In this document: piece after piece, positions 51,864 through 60,725 of the stretch
Layout of the letters: the number at the start of each line of letters is the position of its first letter
Numbering within the stretch: position 1 is the first letter of the stretch
NCBI GenBank assembly: GCA_002432425.1
Contig: DJEL01000031.1
Coordinates: 96,725 to 160,724 of the forward strand
Origin: Lachnospiraceae bacterium UBA5899
Lineage (GTDB): Bacteria; Bacillota; Clostridia; Lachnospirales; Lachnospiraceae
Reading direction: 5' to 3'
DNA: 64,000 nucleotides
Made by a program: the position numbers and the translations under genes
The notes under the pieces: generated by a model
What the model saw: only the letters and a program-made list of their open reading frames with translations
The model's database searches: none
Told to the model about the DNA's origin: nothing

Positions 51864-53846
51864 TTAATCCATGTCCTGCAGCATGGTCTTTAATTCTATC
51901 ATCTTGTCACGCAGCTCTGCCGCCGCCTCAAAGTTCAAATCGGCTGCCGCCTTCTGCATCTTTTTCTGGACGTCGGCAATCAGCTTTTCCAGTTCCTTGC
52001 GGTTCATGGACTCGGGGTCCTTTTCAAAGGTTACCTCTTCCTTTGCCACCGCCTTGGATATGCTGATTAAATCCCGGACAGCCTTTTTGATGGTCTGCGG
52101 GGTAATGCCGTGTTCTTCGTTGTATTTCTGCTGGATGCTGCGGCGTCGGTTCGTTTCCTCTATGGCGGCGCGCATGGAGTCCGTCATATTGTCCGCATAC
52201 ATCACAACATGTCCTTCCGCGTTACGGGCGGCACGTCCCACCGTCTGTATGAGGGAGGTCTCGGAACGCAGGAAACCTTCCTTATCCGCATCCAGAATGG
52301 CAACGAGGGAAATCTCCGGAATGTCCAGACCCTCACGCAACAGGTTGATGCCCACCAGGACATCGAAAACATCCAGACGCATGTCACGGATAATTTCCGC
52401 ACGCTCCAGGGTGTCGATATCCGCATGCAAATACCGCACCCGGATGCCTACCTCTTTCATGTAATCGGTCAAATCCTCCGCCATTCTCTTGGTAAGGGTC
52501 GTCACCAGTATCTTGTTGTGCTTTGCCGTTTCCTTTTTAATCTCGCCGATTAAATCGTCAATCTGTCCCTCCACCGGACGCACGGAAATTTCCGGATCCA
52601 GAAGCCCGGTGGGACGGATAATCTGCTCGGCACGCAGAAGCTCATGCTCCGCCTCATAATCGCCCGGTGTCGCCGATACAAACATCATCTGGTCGATATG
52701 GGACTCAAATTCCTCAAAGTTAAGCGGACGGTTGTCCAGTGCCGACGGCAGACGGAAACCGTAGTCCACCAGCGTCATTTTCCGGGAACGATCCCCCGCG
52801 TACATACCCCTTATCTGGGGCAGGGTAATATGGGACTCATCTATAATAATCAGATAATCATCCTTAAAGAAGTCCATCAGGCAGTGGGGCGGTTCGCCCT
52901 CTTTCGAGCCCGTCAGATGCCGGGAATAATTTTCAATGCCGGAGCAGAAGCCGGTTTCCCGGAGCATTTCCACATCAAAATTGGTCCGCTCGGAGATACG
53001 CTGTGCCTCTAAGAGCTTGTCCTCGGACTTGAAGAACTTCACTCTGTCCTCCAGCTCCTCCTCGATGCGGTTGCAGGCTTCCTTTATTTTATTTTCCCCT
53101 ACCACATAATGGGATGCCGGGAAAATGGAAATATGGTTCAGTGTGGCATGCACCTGACCGGTAAGCGGATCCGTTTCGCAAATTCTGTCGATTTCATCTC
53201 CGAAAAACTCCACCCTTATCAGCACATCCTTGCCCTGTGCCGGGAAAATCTCCAGTACGTCCCCGTGTACACGGAAGCAGCCGCGCTTTAAGTCCATGTC
53301 GTTTCTGTCATATTGCATGGCAATCAGTTCCCGGATAACCTGGTCCCTGTCCTTTTCCATGCCGGGACGCAGGGACACAATCATGCCCTGGTAATCGTCC
53401 GGGCTGCCCAAGCCGTAGATGCAGGACACACTCGCCACTACAATGACATCCCGTCTCTCTGTCAGGGATGCCGTTGCGGAAAGCCGCAGGCGGTCTATTT
53501 CTTCGTTGACGGCAGAGTCCTTGGCAATATAGGTATCGGTGGACGGCACGTATGCCTCCGGCTGATAATAATCGTAATAACTGACAAAATATTCCACCGC
53601 ATTCTCCGGGAAGAACTCCTTGAACTCCCCGTAAAGCTGGCCCGCCAGTGTTTTGTTGTGGGCAATAATCAGGGTCGGCTTATTCAGCGCCGCTATGACA
53701 TTTGCCATGGTAAATGTCTTGCCGGAGCCGGTCACACCAAGCAGGGTTTCAAACTGGTTGCCTTCCTGAAATCCCTTTACCAGTTCCGCTATCGCCTGCG
53801 GCTGGTCACCCGTCGGTTTATATTCGCTATGCAGCTTAAACTCCAT
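51864..53846 (-). CDS. uvrB: UvrB, excinuclease ABC subunit B
   Basis: The 660-residue protein has GVTGSGKTFTMANV near 38-51 (Walker A) and the DNA-gripping beta-hairpin YYDYYQPEAYVPSTDTYI near 91-108. IIIDESHITLPQ lies near 336 and helicase motif VGRAARN near 540. A C-terminal UVR coiled-coil (about 620-655) recruits UvrC. It verifies damage and prepares incision. The ATG is preceded by GAGGAA. A LexA-type box at 53956 and a promoter at 53919-53947 precede it. Confidence 0.97.
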   Translation of the reverse strand: MEFKLHSEYKPTGDQPQAIAELVKGFQEGNQFETLLGVTGSGKTFTMANVIAALNKPTLIIAHNKTLAGQLYGEFKEFFPENAVEYFVSYYDYYQPEAYVPSTDTYIAKDSAVNEEIDRLRLSATASLTERRDVIVVASVSCIYGLGSPDDYQGMIVSLRPGMEKDRDQVIRELIAMQYDRNDMDLKRGCFRVHGDVLEIFPAQGKDVLIRVEFFGDEIDRICETDPLTGQVHATLNHISIFPASHYVVGENKIKEACNRIEEELEDRVKFFKSEDKLLEAQRISERTNFDVEMLRETGFCSGIENYSRHLTGSKEGEPPHCLMDFFKDDYLIIIDESHITLPQIRGMYAGDRSRKMTLVDYGFRLPSALDNRPLNFEEFESHIDQMMFVSATPGDYEAEHELLRAEQIIRPTGLLDPEISVRPVEGQIDDLIGEIKKETAKHNKILVTTLTKRMAEDLTDYMKEVGIRVRYLHADIDTLERAEIIRDMRLDVFDVLVGINLLREGLDIPEISLVAILDADKEGFLRSETSLIQTVGRAARNAEGHVVMYADNMTDSMRAAIEETNRRRSIQQKYNEEHGITPQTIKKAVRDLISISKAVAKEEVTFEKDPESMNRKELEKLIADVQKKMQKAAADLNFEAAAELRDKMIELKTMLQDMD

Positions 53847-53918
53847 CTTTCATTCCTCTTAAAAACTGTCCATGGAAACCTTCCATGAAACCGGTACTTC
53901 ACTTTTTCTCTGAGGCTC

Positions 53919-53947
53919 ATTATAGCACAGAACCTTTTAAATGTACA
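53919..53947 (-). promoter_or_regulatory. Promoter of uvrBA
   Basis: On the minus strand TGTACA (53942-53947), a 17-bp spacer and a perfect TATAAT (53919-53924) lie 73 bp before uvrB. The SOS box lies 8 bp upstream of the -35. Confidence 0.6.
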
Positions 53948-53955
53948 GAGAAAAG

Positions 53956-53969
53956 CGAACTTATGTTCT
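53956..53969 (-). promoter_or_regulatory. LexA/DinR (SOS) box upstream of uvrBA
   Basis: CGAAC-TTAT-GTTCT matches the Gram-positive LexA consensus CGAAC-N4-GTTCG at nine of ten fixed positions. Its place beside the uvrB promoter agrees with known SOS control of uvrB in Firmicutes. Confidence 0.75.
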
Positions 53970-53978
53970 GATTCTGTC

Positions 53979-54017
53979 AAAAAAAGATATTGTACGTTTT
54001 CCGCATACAATATCTTT
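53979..54017 (-). terminator. Intrinsic terminator of the hrcA-dnaJ operon
   Basis: A perfect 12-bp stem (53983-53994 with 54006-54017) is followed on the minus strand by seven T. It starts 43 bp after the dnaJ stop. Confidence 0.88.
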
Positions 54018-54059
54018 TCCCTTTTCCTAAAAACTATTATTTTACAATTTTATCAAAAG

Positions 54060-55232
54060 TTATTTCCAGAATTTTTTCTTTTTGTTACCGCCCTCGGGAT
54101 TGGTGCCGTCGCCGGACTTCTCCACATTCTTGGCGGCATTCAGGGTGTCGCCCGTAAGAGCGTCAAACTGCTTTAAAAGGTCTTTTGCTTCTGCCTTCAG
54201 TTTGTCGGGAACATGTACCACTAATGTGACATAGTGGTCACCGCGCACATTCCTGTCACGCAGGGTAGGTACACCCTTTCCTTTCAGTCTGACCTTGGTA
54301 TCCGTCTGGGTACCGGGTTTTACATCGTAAATCACCTTACCGTCCACGGTATCAATCACAATTTCACCGCCCAAGGCTGCTACTGCAAAGGACATGGGAA
54401 CGGTGGAATAAATGTTGTAGTCCTGTCTCTGGAAAATCGGATGGCGTCCTACAATAACTTCTACCAGAACATCGCCTCTCGGTCCGCCGTTTACGCCGGG
54501 TTCACCGAGACCGGGCAGACGCTTGCACTGACCGTTATCAATACCGGCGGGAATATCCACGGCATAACGCTTTCTCATGGATACAAAGCCGGTACCGCGG
54601 CAGTCTGCACATTTCTCTTTGATAATCTTACCGGTGCCGCCGCAGTCGGGACACGTCTGCACGTTTCTGACCGTGCCGAAGAAGGACTGCTGGGTAAATA
54701 CCACCTGACCCTTGCCGCCGCACTTGCTGCAGGTTTCGGGGCTGGTGCCGGGCTTTGCACCGGTACCGTTACAGGTATTACACTTTTCTTTTACGTTTAG
54801 CTCTATTTCCTTTTCGCATCCGAATACCGCTTCTTCAAAAGTAATCCGGATACTGGTACGGAGATTGGCTCCCTTCATGGGGCCTGTGCCTCTGCCGGTA
54901 CTGCTTCTTCTTCCGCCGAAGAAATCACCGAATATATCACCGAAAATATCACTGAAGTCTGCACTGTTGAAGTCAAAGCCTCCGGCTCCGCCTGCACCTC
55001 CGTCAAAAGCTGCATGGCCGAACTGGTCGTATTGACGCCGCTTTTCCGGGTCGCTAAGTACTGCGTATGCTTCTGTTGCTTCCTTAAATTTTGCTTCCGC
55101 TTCTTTGTCTCCCGGATTCATATCGGGATGGTATTTTTTGGCTAATACACGATATGCTTTCTTGATGGCTGCATCATCGGCATTCTTGTCCACCCCCAGC
55201 ACTTCGTAATAATCTCGTTTCTGCTCTGCCAT
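54060..55232 (-). CDS. dnaJ: DnaJ (Hsp40) co-chaperone
   Basis: The 390-residue type I DnaJ has a J-domain with KKYHPDMNPG (near 34) and a Gly/Phe-rich linker. Four zinc repeats follow (CNTCNGTG, CSKCGGKG, CPDCGGTG, CADCRGTG, about 150-215), then the C-terminal substrate domains. It delivers unfolded proteins to DnaK and stimulates its ATPase. The start at 55232 (MAEQKRDYYEVLG) is preferred; the in-frame stretch to 55316 shows no ribosome site. It is the last gene of the HrcA operon. Confidence 0.97.
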   Translation of the reverse strand: MAEQKRDYYEVLGVDKNADDAAIKKAYRVLAKKYHPDMNPGDKEAEAKFKEATEAYAVLSDPEKRRQYDQFGHAAFDGGAGGAGGFDFNSADFSDIFGDIFGDFFGGRRSSTGRGTGPMKGANLRTSIRITFEEAVFGCEKEIELNVKEKCNTCNGTGAKPGTSPETCSKCGGKGQVVFTQQSFFGTVRNVQTCPDCGGTGKIIKEKCADCRGTGFVSMRKRYAVDIPAGIDNGQCKRLPGLGEPGVNGGPRGDVLVEVIVGRHPIFQRQDYNIYSTVPMSFAVAALGGEIVIDTVDGKVIYDVKPGTQTDTKVRLKGKGVPTLRDRNVRGDHYVTLVVHVPDKLKAEAKDLLKQFDALTGDTLNAAKNVEKSGDGTNPEGGNKKKKFWK

Positions 55233-55306
55233 AGTTAATTCTTCTCCAATCCGCTTTCCCTTTTTGGAACAGACCCCATCGGTTTCTGTTCTTATAACGG
55301 AAGATA

Positions 55307-55327
55307 GAGGCACCAAGGCGGTGCCTC
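55307..55327 (-). other. Stem-loop between dnaK and dnaJ
   Basis: GAGGCACC and GGTGCCTC form an 8-bp hairpin with a 5-nt loop in the 129-bp gap between dnaK and dnaJ. No T-run follows on the minus strand. It is more likely an mRNA processing or stability element, or a weak attenuator, than a terminator. Confidence 0.45.
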
Positions 55328-55361
55328 CTCTTTTCCTTTATCTTTGTATGGTATCTTTAGA

Positions 55362-57242
55362 TTATACCTCGCGGAAGTCTCCGTCAATTACATCATCTTC
55401 GGGAGCACTGTTATCTGCCTGTGCGGTACCCATATCCGGACCTGCTGCACCTGCGGCACCCTGAGCGCCCTGTGCACCCTGCATGGATTCGTACATCTTG
55501 GTGAATACACCCTGTGCACTGGTCATCATCTTTTCCCGTGCTGCCTTTAAGTCAGCCACATCGCTATCGCTCATTTCCTGATCTTTTGTTCTTTCCAGAA
55601 TAGCCTTTACAGCATCAACTTCGGTCTGAACGGATGCCTTTTCGCTTTCGCTTACCTTGTCACCCACATCCTTTAATGCCTTTTCCGTTTGGAATACCAT
55701 GGAATCTGCTTCGTTTCTGGCATCGATAGCTTCCTTACGCTTCTTATCCTGTGCTTCATATTCGGCAGCTTCCTTAACAGCCTTGTCAATATCGGCTTCG
55801 GACATGTTGGAACCTGCGGTAATGGTGATGTGCTGTTCCTTACCGGTACCAAGATCCTTAGCGGATACGTTTACAATACCGTTGGCATCGATATCGAAAG
55901 TAACTTCAATCTGAGGAATTCCTCTGGGAGCAGGCGCAATGCCGTCCAGTCTGAACTGACCCAGAGTCTTGTTGTCCTTAGCGAACTGTCTTTCACCCTG
56001 TAATACATGAATATCTACAGCTGACTGGTTGTCTGCTGCGGTAGAGAAGATCTGGCTCTTCTTGGTAGGAATGGTTGTATTTCTTTCAATCAGCTTGGTT
56101 GCAACGCCGCCCATGGTCTCGATGGAAAGAGACAGAGGGGTAACATCCAGAAGAAGGATGTCGCCGGCACCTGCATCGCCCGCTAATTTGCCGCCCTGGA
56201 TAGCAGCGCCGATTGCTACACATTCATCGGGGTTCAGGCTCTTGTTGGGTTCATGTCCGGTAAGCTGTCTTACCTTTTCCTGTACGGCAGGAATACGTGT
56301 GGAACCACCGACCAGAAGAACCTTGGATAAGTCTGCCGCAGTAAGTCCCGCATCCTTTAAAGCGTTCTGAACGGGGATTGCGGTTCTTTCTACCAGGTCG
56401 TGTGTCAGTTCATCAAATTTTGCTCTTGTTAAATCCATATCAAAGTGCTTAGGTCCGTCAGCGGTTGCGGTGATGAAGGGCAGGTTGATATTGGTTGTGG
56501 TAGCAGAAGAAAGCTCTTTCTTTGCTTTTTCTGCTGCTTCCTTTAATCTCTGCATAGCCATCTTATCACCGGAAAGGTCGATGCCTTCCTTTGCCTTGAA
56601 CTCTGCTAGCATCCAGTCGATAATCTTGTTATCGAAGTCATCACCGCCAAGGTGCGTATCACCGTTGGTTGCCAGTACTTCAATGACACCGTCACCGATT
56701 TCAATAATGGAAACATCGAAAGTACCACCACCAAGGTCATAAACCATAATCTTCTGTTCTTTTTCATTATCAAGGCCGTAAGCTAAAGCTGCTGCGGTAG
56801 GCTCGTTGATAATACGCTTTACATCCAGTCCCGCGATCTTACCTGCATCCTTGGTTGCCTGACGCTGTGCGTCATTGAAGTATGCGGGAACGGTAATAAC
56901 GGCTTCCGTTACCTTTTCACCCAGGTAGCTTTCCGCATCTGCTTTCAGTTTCTGAAGAATCATAGCCGAAATCTGCTGAGGAGAATATTTCTTGCCGTCA
57001 ATGGTACGTCCGTTGTCCGTACCCATATCTCTCTTGATGGAAGAGATGGTTTTTTCCGCATTGGTGACTGCCTGACGTTTTGCAGGTTCACCGACCAGTC
57101 TTTCGCCGGTCTTTGTAAATGCTACAACAGAGGGTGTTGTTCTTGCGCCTTCTGCGTTTGCGATAACGGTGGGTTTACCACCTTCCATAACTGCTACACA
57201 GCTGTTTGTTGTTCCTAAGTCGATACCGATAATTTTACTCAT
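55362..57242 (-). CDS. dnaK: DnaK (Hsp70) chaperone
   Basis: The 626-residue protein has IIGIDLGTTNSCVAV at the start, VPAYFNDAQRQATKDAG near 138, DLGGGTFDVSI near 170 and LVGGSTRIPAVQ near 312. The substrate-binding domain contains the TPLSLSIETMGG region near 365. The C-terminal lid ends in a Gly/Ala/Gln-rich tail with EDDVIDGDFREV. Together with GrpE and DnaJ it forms the ATP-driven folding machine. It is full length and lies between grpE and dnaJ. Confidence 0.98.
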   Translation of the reverse strand: MSKIIGIDLGTTNSCVAVMEGGKPTVIANAEGARTTPSVVAFTKTGERLVGEPAKRQAVTNAEKTISSIKRDMGTDNGRTIDGKKYSPQQISAMILQKLKADAESYLGEKVTEAVITVPAYFNDAQRQATKDAGKIAGLDVKRIINEPTAAALAYGLDNEKEQKIMVYDLGGGTFDVSIIEIGDGVIEVLATNGDTHLGGDDFDNKIIDWMLAEFKAKEGIDLSGDKMAMQRLKEAAEKAKKELSSATTTNINLPFITATADGPKHFDMDLTRAKFDELTHDLVERTAIPVQNALKDAGLTAADLSKVLLVGGSTRIPAVQEKVRQLTGHEPNKSLNPDECVAIGAAIQGGKLAGDAGAGDILLLDVTPLSLSIETMGGVATKLIERNTTIPTKKSQIFSTAADNQSAVDIHVLQGERQFAKDNKTLGQFRLDGIAPAPRGIPQIEVTFDIDANGIVNVSAKDLGTGKEQHITITAGSNMSEADIDKAVKEAAEYEAQDKKRKEAIDARNEADSMVFQTEKALKDVGDKVSESEKASVQTEVDAVKAILERTKDQEMSDSDVADLKAAREKMMTSAQGVFTKMYESMQGAQGAQGAAGAAGPDMGTAQADNSAPEDDVIDGDFREV

Positions 57243-57304
57243 TGTTATTCCCTCCTGAAATTTTTTTGTTTTTACATTTTACAAACAAAGCTTATACCTC
57301 ATTT

Positions 57305-57961
57305 TTATTTAACAACTGCTACCATGCTGTGGCGGATCACCATATCATGATAGGTATAACCTTTTTGTAATTCCTGTGCGACATAACCGGATTCCAGTTT
57401 CTCGCTGGTAGTCTGCATTACCGCATTGTGCAGGTTGGGATCAAATTCCTTTCCCACCGCCTCAATGGGCTTTACACCAAGCTTATCCAATTCTCCGATT
57501 AACTGTTTATATATCATGTTCATTCCGTCTGCGAAAGCACCTGACTTTTCATCTTCGGGAACGGCCGCCAGTCCTCTTTCAAAATTGTCCACAACCGGAA
57601 GAATTTTTTCAATCACACTCTTGGCTCCCACATCAAACATGGCGCTCTTTTCTTTTTCCGTACGTTTGCGGAAGTTTTCAAATTCTGCCATTTGACGCTT
57701 TACCCTGTCTTCCAGTTCGTCTATTTTTTCCTTATAGGCTTCTTCCTTTTTGTCTTCTTTTCTGTTTTTCTTTTTCTTATCCTCCGAAGCCTCTTCCCGC
57801 TCCGGTCCTTTCTCTGCTTTGCCGGCAGATTCCTGATTGGCAGTCCCGCTGTCTGCGTTTGTATTTACCGCATCCTCAGCGATTTCTGCTTCCGGCTCAG
57901 CTTTTTTAATTTCTTTTTCCGGGAAATTATTTTCCCGGGAGTATCTTTCCTGTTCTGCCAT
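57305..57961 (-). CDS. grpE: GrpE nucleotide exchange factor
   Basis: This 218-residue protein has a long acidic/basic N-terminal region (about 1-75). A coiled coil around RVKRQMAEFENFRKRTEKE (near 85-103) follows, then the beta domain with NPNLHNAV-like FDPNLHNAVM near 180. The C-terminus is VIRHSMVAVVK. It releases ADP from DnaK. The start at 57961 has GAAAGGA 5 nt upstream; the longer frame running into hrcA is rejected. The gap to hrcA is 35 bp. Confidence 0.95.
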   Translation of the reverse strand: MAEQERYSRENNFPEKEIKKAEPEAEIAEDAVNTNADSGTANQESAGKAEKGPEREEASEDKKKKNRKEDKKEEAYKEKIDELEDRVKRQMAEFENFRKRTEKEKSAMFDVGAKSVIEKILPVVDNFERGLAAVPEDEKSGAFADGMNMIYKQLIGELDKLGVKPIEAVGKEFDPNLHNAVMQTTSEKLESGYVAQELQKGYTYHDMVIRHSMVAVVK

Positions 57962-57996
57962 ACATGATTTCCTTTCTTCTCCGCATGCCGGGTATG

Positions 57997-59022
57997 CTAT
58001 TTTTTGTAAAGCTCCTCCAACTGATGCATCAGATTTTTCAGGGTATCCACCACATGGTCGTAATCCATACGTTTTGGACCGATGATACCGATGGTTCCCT
58101 TTACCCCCTCTTTCAGCTCGTAGGTGGCTGTCACCACGCTGCAATCCTTCATGTTTTTCATGGGAGCTTCTTCTCCGATGTATACCTGAATGCCGGTGTT
58201 ATTGCCATCCGACAGGGTTTCCTGCACCAGAGTGCTGAGTCCCTGTTTTTCCTCAAAAGCGCTGATTAACTCACTTGCTTTCTCGTGACCCGCCAACTCC
58301 GGGTATTTGAAAATATTGTTGGCACCGCTGGTATAAATCTCTAAATCTTCCTCTTCTTTAATGACCTCTGCCACGGCATCCAGTACCTCGCCCACTATCT
58401 GGCTGTGAATACCTGCCTGCTGCTTCAGTGCGGCTATCAGTCCCAAATTGATTTCCTCAATGGGAAGACCGTTTAAGTGTGTGTTCAGAAGCATGTTCAT
58501 CTTCAGAAGCGTTTCGTCATCCAGACCGTCCGGCACCTGCAGCATATGATTTTTAATCATGTTGCCTTCGACCACAATCACCGCTAAAATCTGTCCTCTG
58601 TCCACCCGGGACAACTGAATGAATTTCAGCTTGTTGCGGTGTATCTGCGGAGCCGATATCATGGTGGCGTAGTTGGTATTCTGTGCCAGGACCTTGACTA
58701 CCTGCTTTAAGAGGGATTCGATTTTATCCTCCTTCTCTACAAGTAAATCCTTCATGTCATCGACTTCTTTCTGCTTATCCTCCATCATGGCATCCACATA
58801 AAAGCGGTAACCCTTGTCGGAAGGAATACGGCCTGCTGAAGTATGGGGCTGAATGATATATCCGAGCTCTTCCAGATCCGCCATTTCATTGCGGATGGTG
58901 GCGGAACTCAGATTCAAATCCGTGTATTTGGAAATGGTCCTGCTGCCGACCGGCTCTCCGGTCTCTAAGTAGTTTCGGATGATGGCCTGTAGGATTTTCT
59001 TTTTTCTGTCGTCTAACTGCAT
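57997..59022 (-). CDS. hrcA: HrcA, heat-inducible repressor
   Basis: The 341-residue protein has an N-terminal winged helix with VGSRTISKYTDLNLSSATIRNEM (about 25-47; pattern only) and ELGYIIQPHTSAGRIPSDKGYR (about 52-73). A GAF-like domain and a C-terminal IIGPKRMDYDHVV segment follow. HrcA binds CIRCE with help from GroEL and represses chaperone genes. It is the first gene of its own operon with CIRCE 25 bp upstream of the ATG, so it is self-regulated. Confidence 0.96.
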   Translation of the reverse strand: MQLDDRKKKILQAIIRNYLETGEPVGSRTISKYTDLNLSSATIRNEMADLEELGYIIQPHTSAGRIPSDKGYRFYVDAMMEDKQKEVDDMKDLLVEKEDKIESLLKQVVKVLAQNTNYATMISAPQIHRNKLKFIQLSRVDRGQILAVIVVEGNMIKNHMLQVPDGLDDETLLKMNMLLNTHLNGLPIEEINLGLIAALKQQAGIHSQIVGEVLDAVAEVIKEEEDLEIYTSGANNIFKYPELAGHEKASELISAFEEKQGLSTLVQETLSDGNNTGIQVYIGEEAPMKNMKDCSVVTATYELKEGVKGTIGIIGPKRMDYDHVVDTLKNLMHQLEELYKK

Positions 59023-59046
59023 CCTCCGTCCCTCCTTTTGGAATTA

Positions 59047-59073
59047 TTAGCACTCTCATTTAATGAGTGCTAA
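59047..59073 (-). promoter_or_regulatory. CIRCE operator of the hrcA operon
   Basis: TTAGCACTC-N9-GAGTGCTAA is present without mismatch, just downstream of the predicted -10, where HrcA binding would block transcription. Confidence 0.97.
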
Positions 59074-59087
59074 CATCTTCATATAAT

Positions 59088-59116
59088 AAAATAGCACTTG
59101 CGCCTGTATATGTCAA
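59088..59116 (-). promoter_or_regulatory. Sigma-A promoter of the hrcA operon
   Basis: On the minus strand a perfect TTGACA (59111-59116), a 17-bp spacer and TATTTT (59088-59093) lie directly upstream of CIRCE. Confidence 0.7.
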
Positions 59117-59149
59117 CTGCTATTTTATAAAGAAATTATAAATAAAAAG

Positions 59150-60601
59150 TTATAAAATCCTGTTTAAAAGATTGCCGTCCAGATACGGGTAAATCGCCCG
59201 GTATGTGGGAACCGCACAGAAGAATACCGTATGCACTAAAAACAGTATGCCACAGGCAATGGCTGCATATACCGCCACATTCGCAAGTACGGTCAGATAT
59301 TTTTGGGTCTTCACCCATTTTGCCGGTACCCAGCTTAGGGAAGCCAGCTTCTGCAGACCGCCCACCGCATAATACATAATGGGAAGCAGCGCCGGCATGA
59401 TATAGCGCCCCTGGTTCTGGTAATCATAAGTATATGCGTAATCAATCAGAAGAATGACGGGAATTATCATCCACAGTATCATATTTATATGGAAGAAAAC
59501 CATTCTTGCCTTTTCCTGCCTGTCCGTTATTTTTTTGCGGATAAGGATAAAGGAAAGAAATCCCACGGCAAATATCGCCTTATAAAAACGGTACATCCAG
59601 ATGTTGCCGTAAATGGACATGGAGCCGAGCGCCGCCACAAAGCTGATAAAAAGTCCGGCGAAGAAATTCCGCTCCTTTAACATGGTGAGCACGGGAATGC
59701 CCCTTGCCGCATAGCATTTTCCGTAGGGCTGCACCGCCGGGTCGCCGTACATTTCCGCACAGAGCCGCAGGCTCTTCATACCGATAAAATCCCCGTCATA
59801 CAGGATGGCATTGCGGATAAAGAACCAGCCGATGCCGAGAAGCACCACGGCTGCCACCAGTCCGCCCCGCTTCCACATATTTTTCCAGTCGCATTTTAAT
59901 CTGCCGCTCTGTCCGTCCCGGTACACGTAAAAGCCCACAAACAGAAAGATGCTGCAGAGAATACAGCCGTATGCATTATAATAGGAAAGGGCGCAGATGA
60001 TAATGCCCACCGATAAAATCAGGCAGTTCTTAATGCTGAAATCACTCTGGTACGCCCGCACCAGCGCATAAAAGATAATGGCGGTGGACATCATGCACAT
60101 GGAGTCCGTATTCACATAGGTGTGTAAAAACAGGCTCTGCGGCAGGAACATAATAAGCACACAGAACAACCATTTGAAGCGTCTGTCCTTAAACAGGCGG
60201 TTGCCGATGCCGTAAACCACTGCCGCCATGACGGCGCCGCATGCCACATTCACAAAACGCGCTGCATACAAAAGCGCCACCTCCGATGTGGTAAACAGGC
60301 TTACAAACCGCATGAAAAAGCCCTGCACGATATAGGGCAGCATGGTATAGAAGCCATAGGAAATCCCATAACCTTCAATCCGGATTTCCGGGTCAAAGCC
60401 GTTGGGCAGCCTGCCGTATTTGCAGATAAACTGCGCCACCTTGAAACGGCTGGGTTCATCGGGGGGATTGCCGTACCAGGGCGGTGTGTCCGCAAAGGGC
60501 TGCATCAGCGCCAGCGTCACTGCCGCTCCCAAAAACAGCAGCATGTATAGAATAAAAATATGCTTGTCCTGCAATTCAAATTTCTTTTTCGTCTTTTCCA
60601 T
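59150..60601 (-). CDS. DUF2142-type GT-C membrane protein, putative glycosyltransferase
   Basis: The 483-residue protein has about 12 membrane helices. The first long extracytoplasmic loop contains NPPDEPSRFKVAQF (near 45-58), the Asp-Glu motif typical of DUF2142 and other GT-C proteins that use polyprenyl-phosphate sugars. A late loop has YQNQGRYIMPALLP (near 392-405), another family feature. It probably glycosylates a surface polymer or protein outside the membrane, perhaps using lipid-linked sugars made by the DPM1-like enzymes elsewhere in the window. It stands alone upstream of hrcA. Confidence 0.78.
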   Translation of the reverse strand: MEKTKKKFELQDKHIFILYMLLFLGAAVTLALMQPFADTPPWYGNPPDEPSRFKVAQFICKYGRLPNGFDPEIRIEGYGISYGFYTMLPYIVQGFFMRFVSLFTTSEVALLYAARFVNVACGAVMAAVVYGIGNRLFKDRRFKWLFCVLIMFLPQSLFLHTYVNTDSMCMMSTAIIFYALVRAYQSDFSIKNCLILSVGIIICALSYYNAYGCILCSIFLFVGFYVYRDGQSGRLKCDWKNMWKRGGLVAAVVLLGIGWFFIRNAILYDGDFIGMKSLRLCAEMYGDPAVQPYGKCYAARGIPVLTMLKERNFFAGLFISFVAALGSMSIYGNIWMYRFYKAIFAVGFLSFILIRKKITDRQEKARMVFFHINMILWMIIPVILLIDYAYTYDYQNQGRYIMPALLPIMYYAVGGLQKLASLSWVPAKWVKTQKYLTVLANVAVYAAIACGILFLVHTVFFCAVPTYRAIYPYLDGNLLNRIL

Positions 60602-60659
60602 AGAAACCTATATACTTTCCACAGCCTGCCGGTGCCGCAGGCATATTCCCTATTATTTG

Positions 60660-60698
60660 CAAAAAAACTACCGGCAACACTTTGCCTGCTGCCGGTAG
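60660..60698 (-). terminator. Intrinsic terminator of the DUF6465 gene
   Basis: A 9-bp perfect stem (CTACCGGCA with TGCCGGTAG; 60668-60676 and 60690-60698) is followed on the minus strand by seven T. Confidence 0.9.
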
Positions 60699-60725
60699 AA
60701 ATCTTTTCATATCCGAAACTGTCTT

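Noticed and set aside
51230..52066. Long plus-strand open frame (278 codons) across the uvrA/uvrB junction
   Set aside because: It is antisense to two clear housekeeping genes, has no ribosome site or known motif, and its composition mirrors the codons of uvrA and uvrB.
57962..58144. N-terminal extension of grpE reaching into hrcA
   Set aside because: The extension has no GrpE-like sequence, overlaps hrcA, and a good ribosome site precedes the ATG at 57961.
60624..60641. Short GCCTGC/GCAGGC hairpin upstream of the DUF2142 gene
   Set aside because: It is only 6 bp with no T-run, and the true terminator is at 60660-60698.
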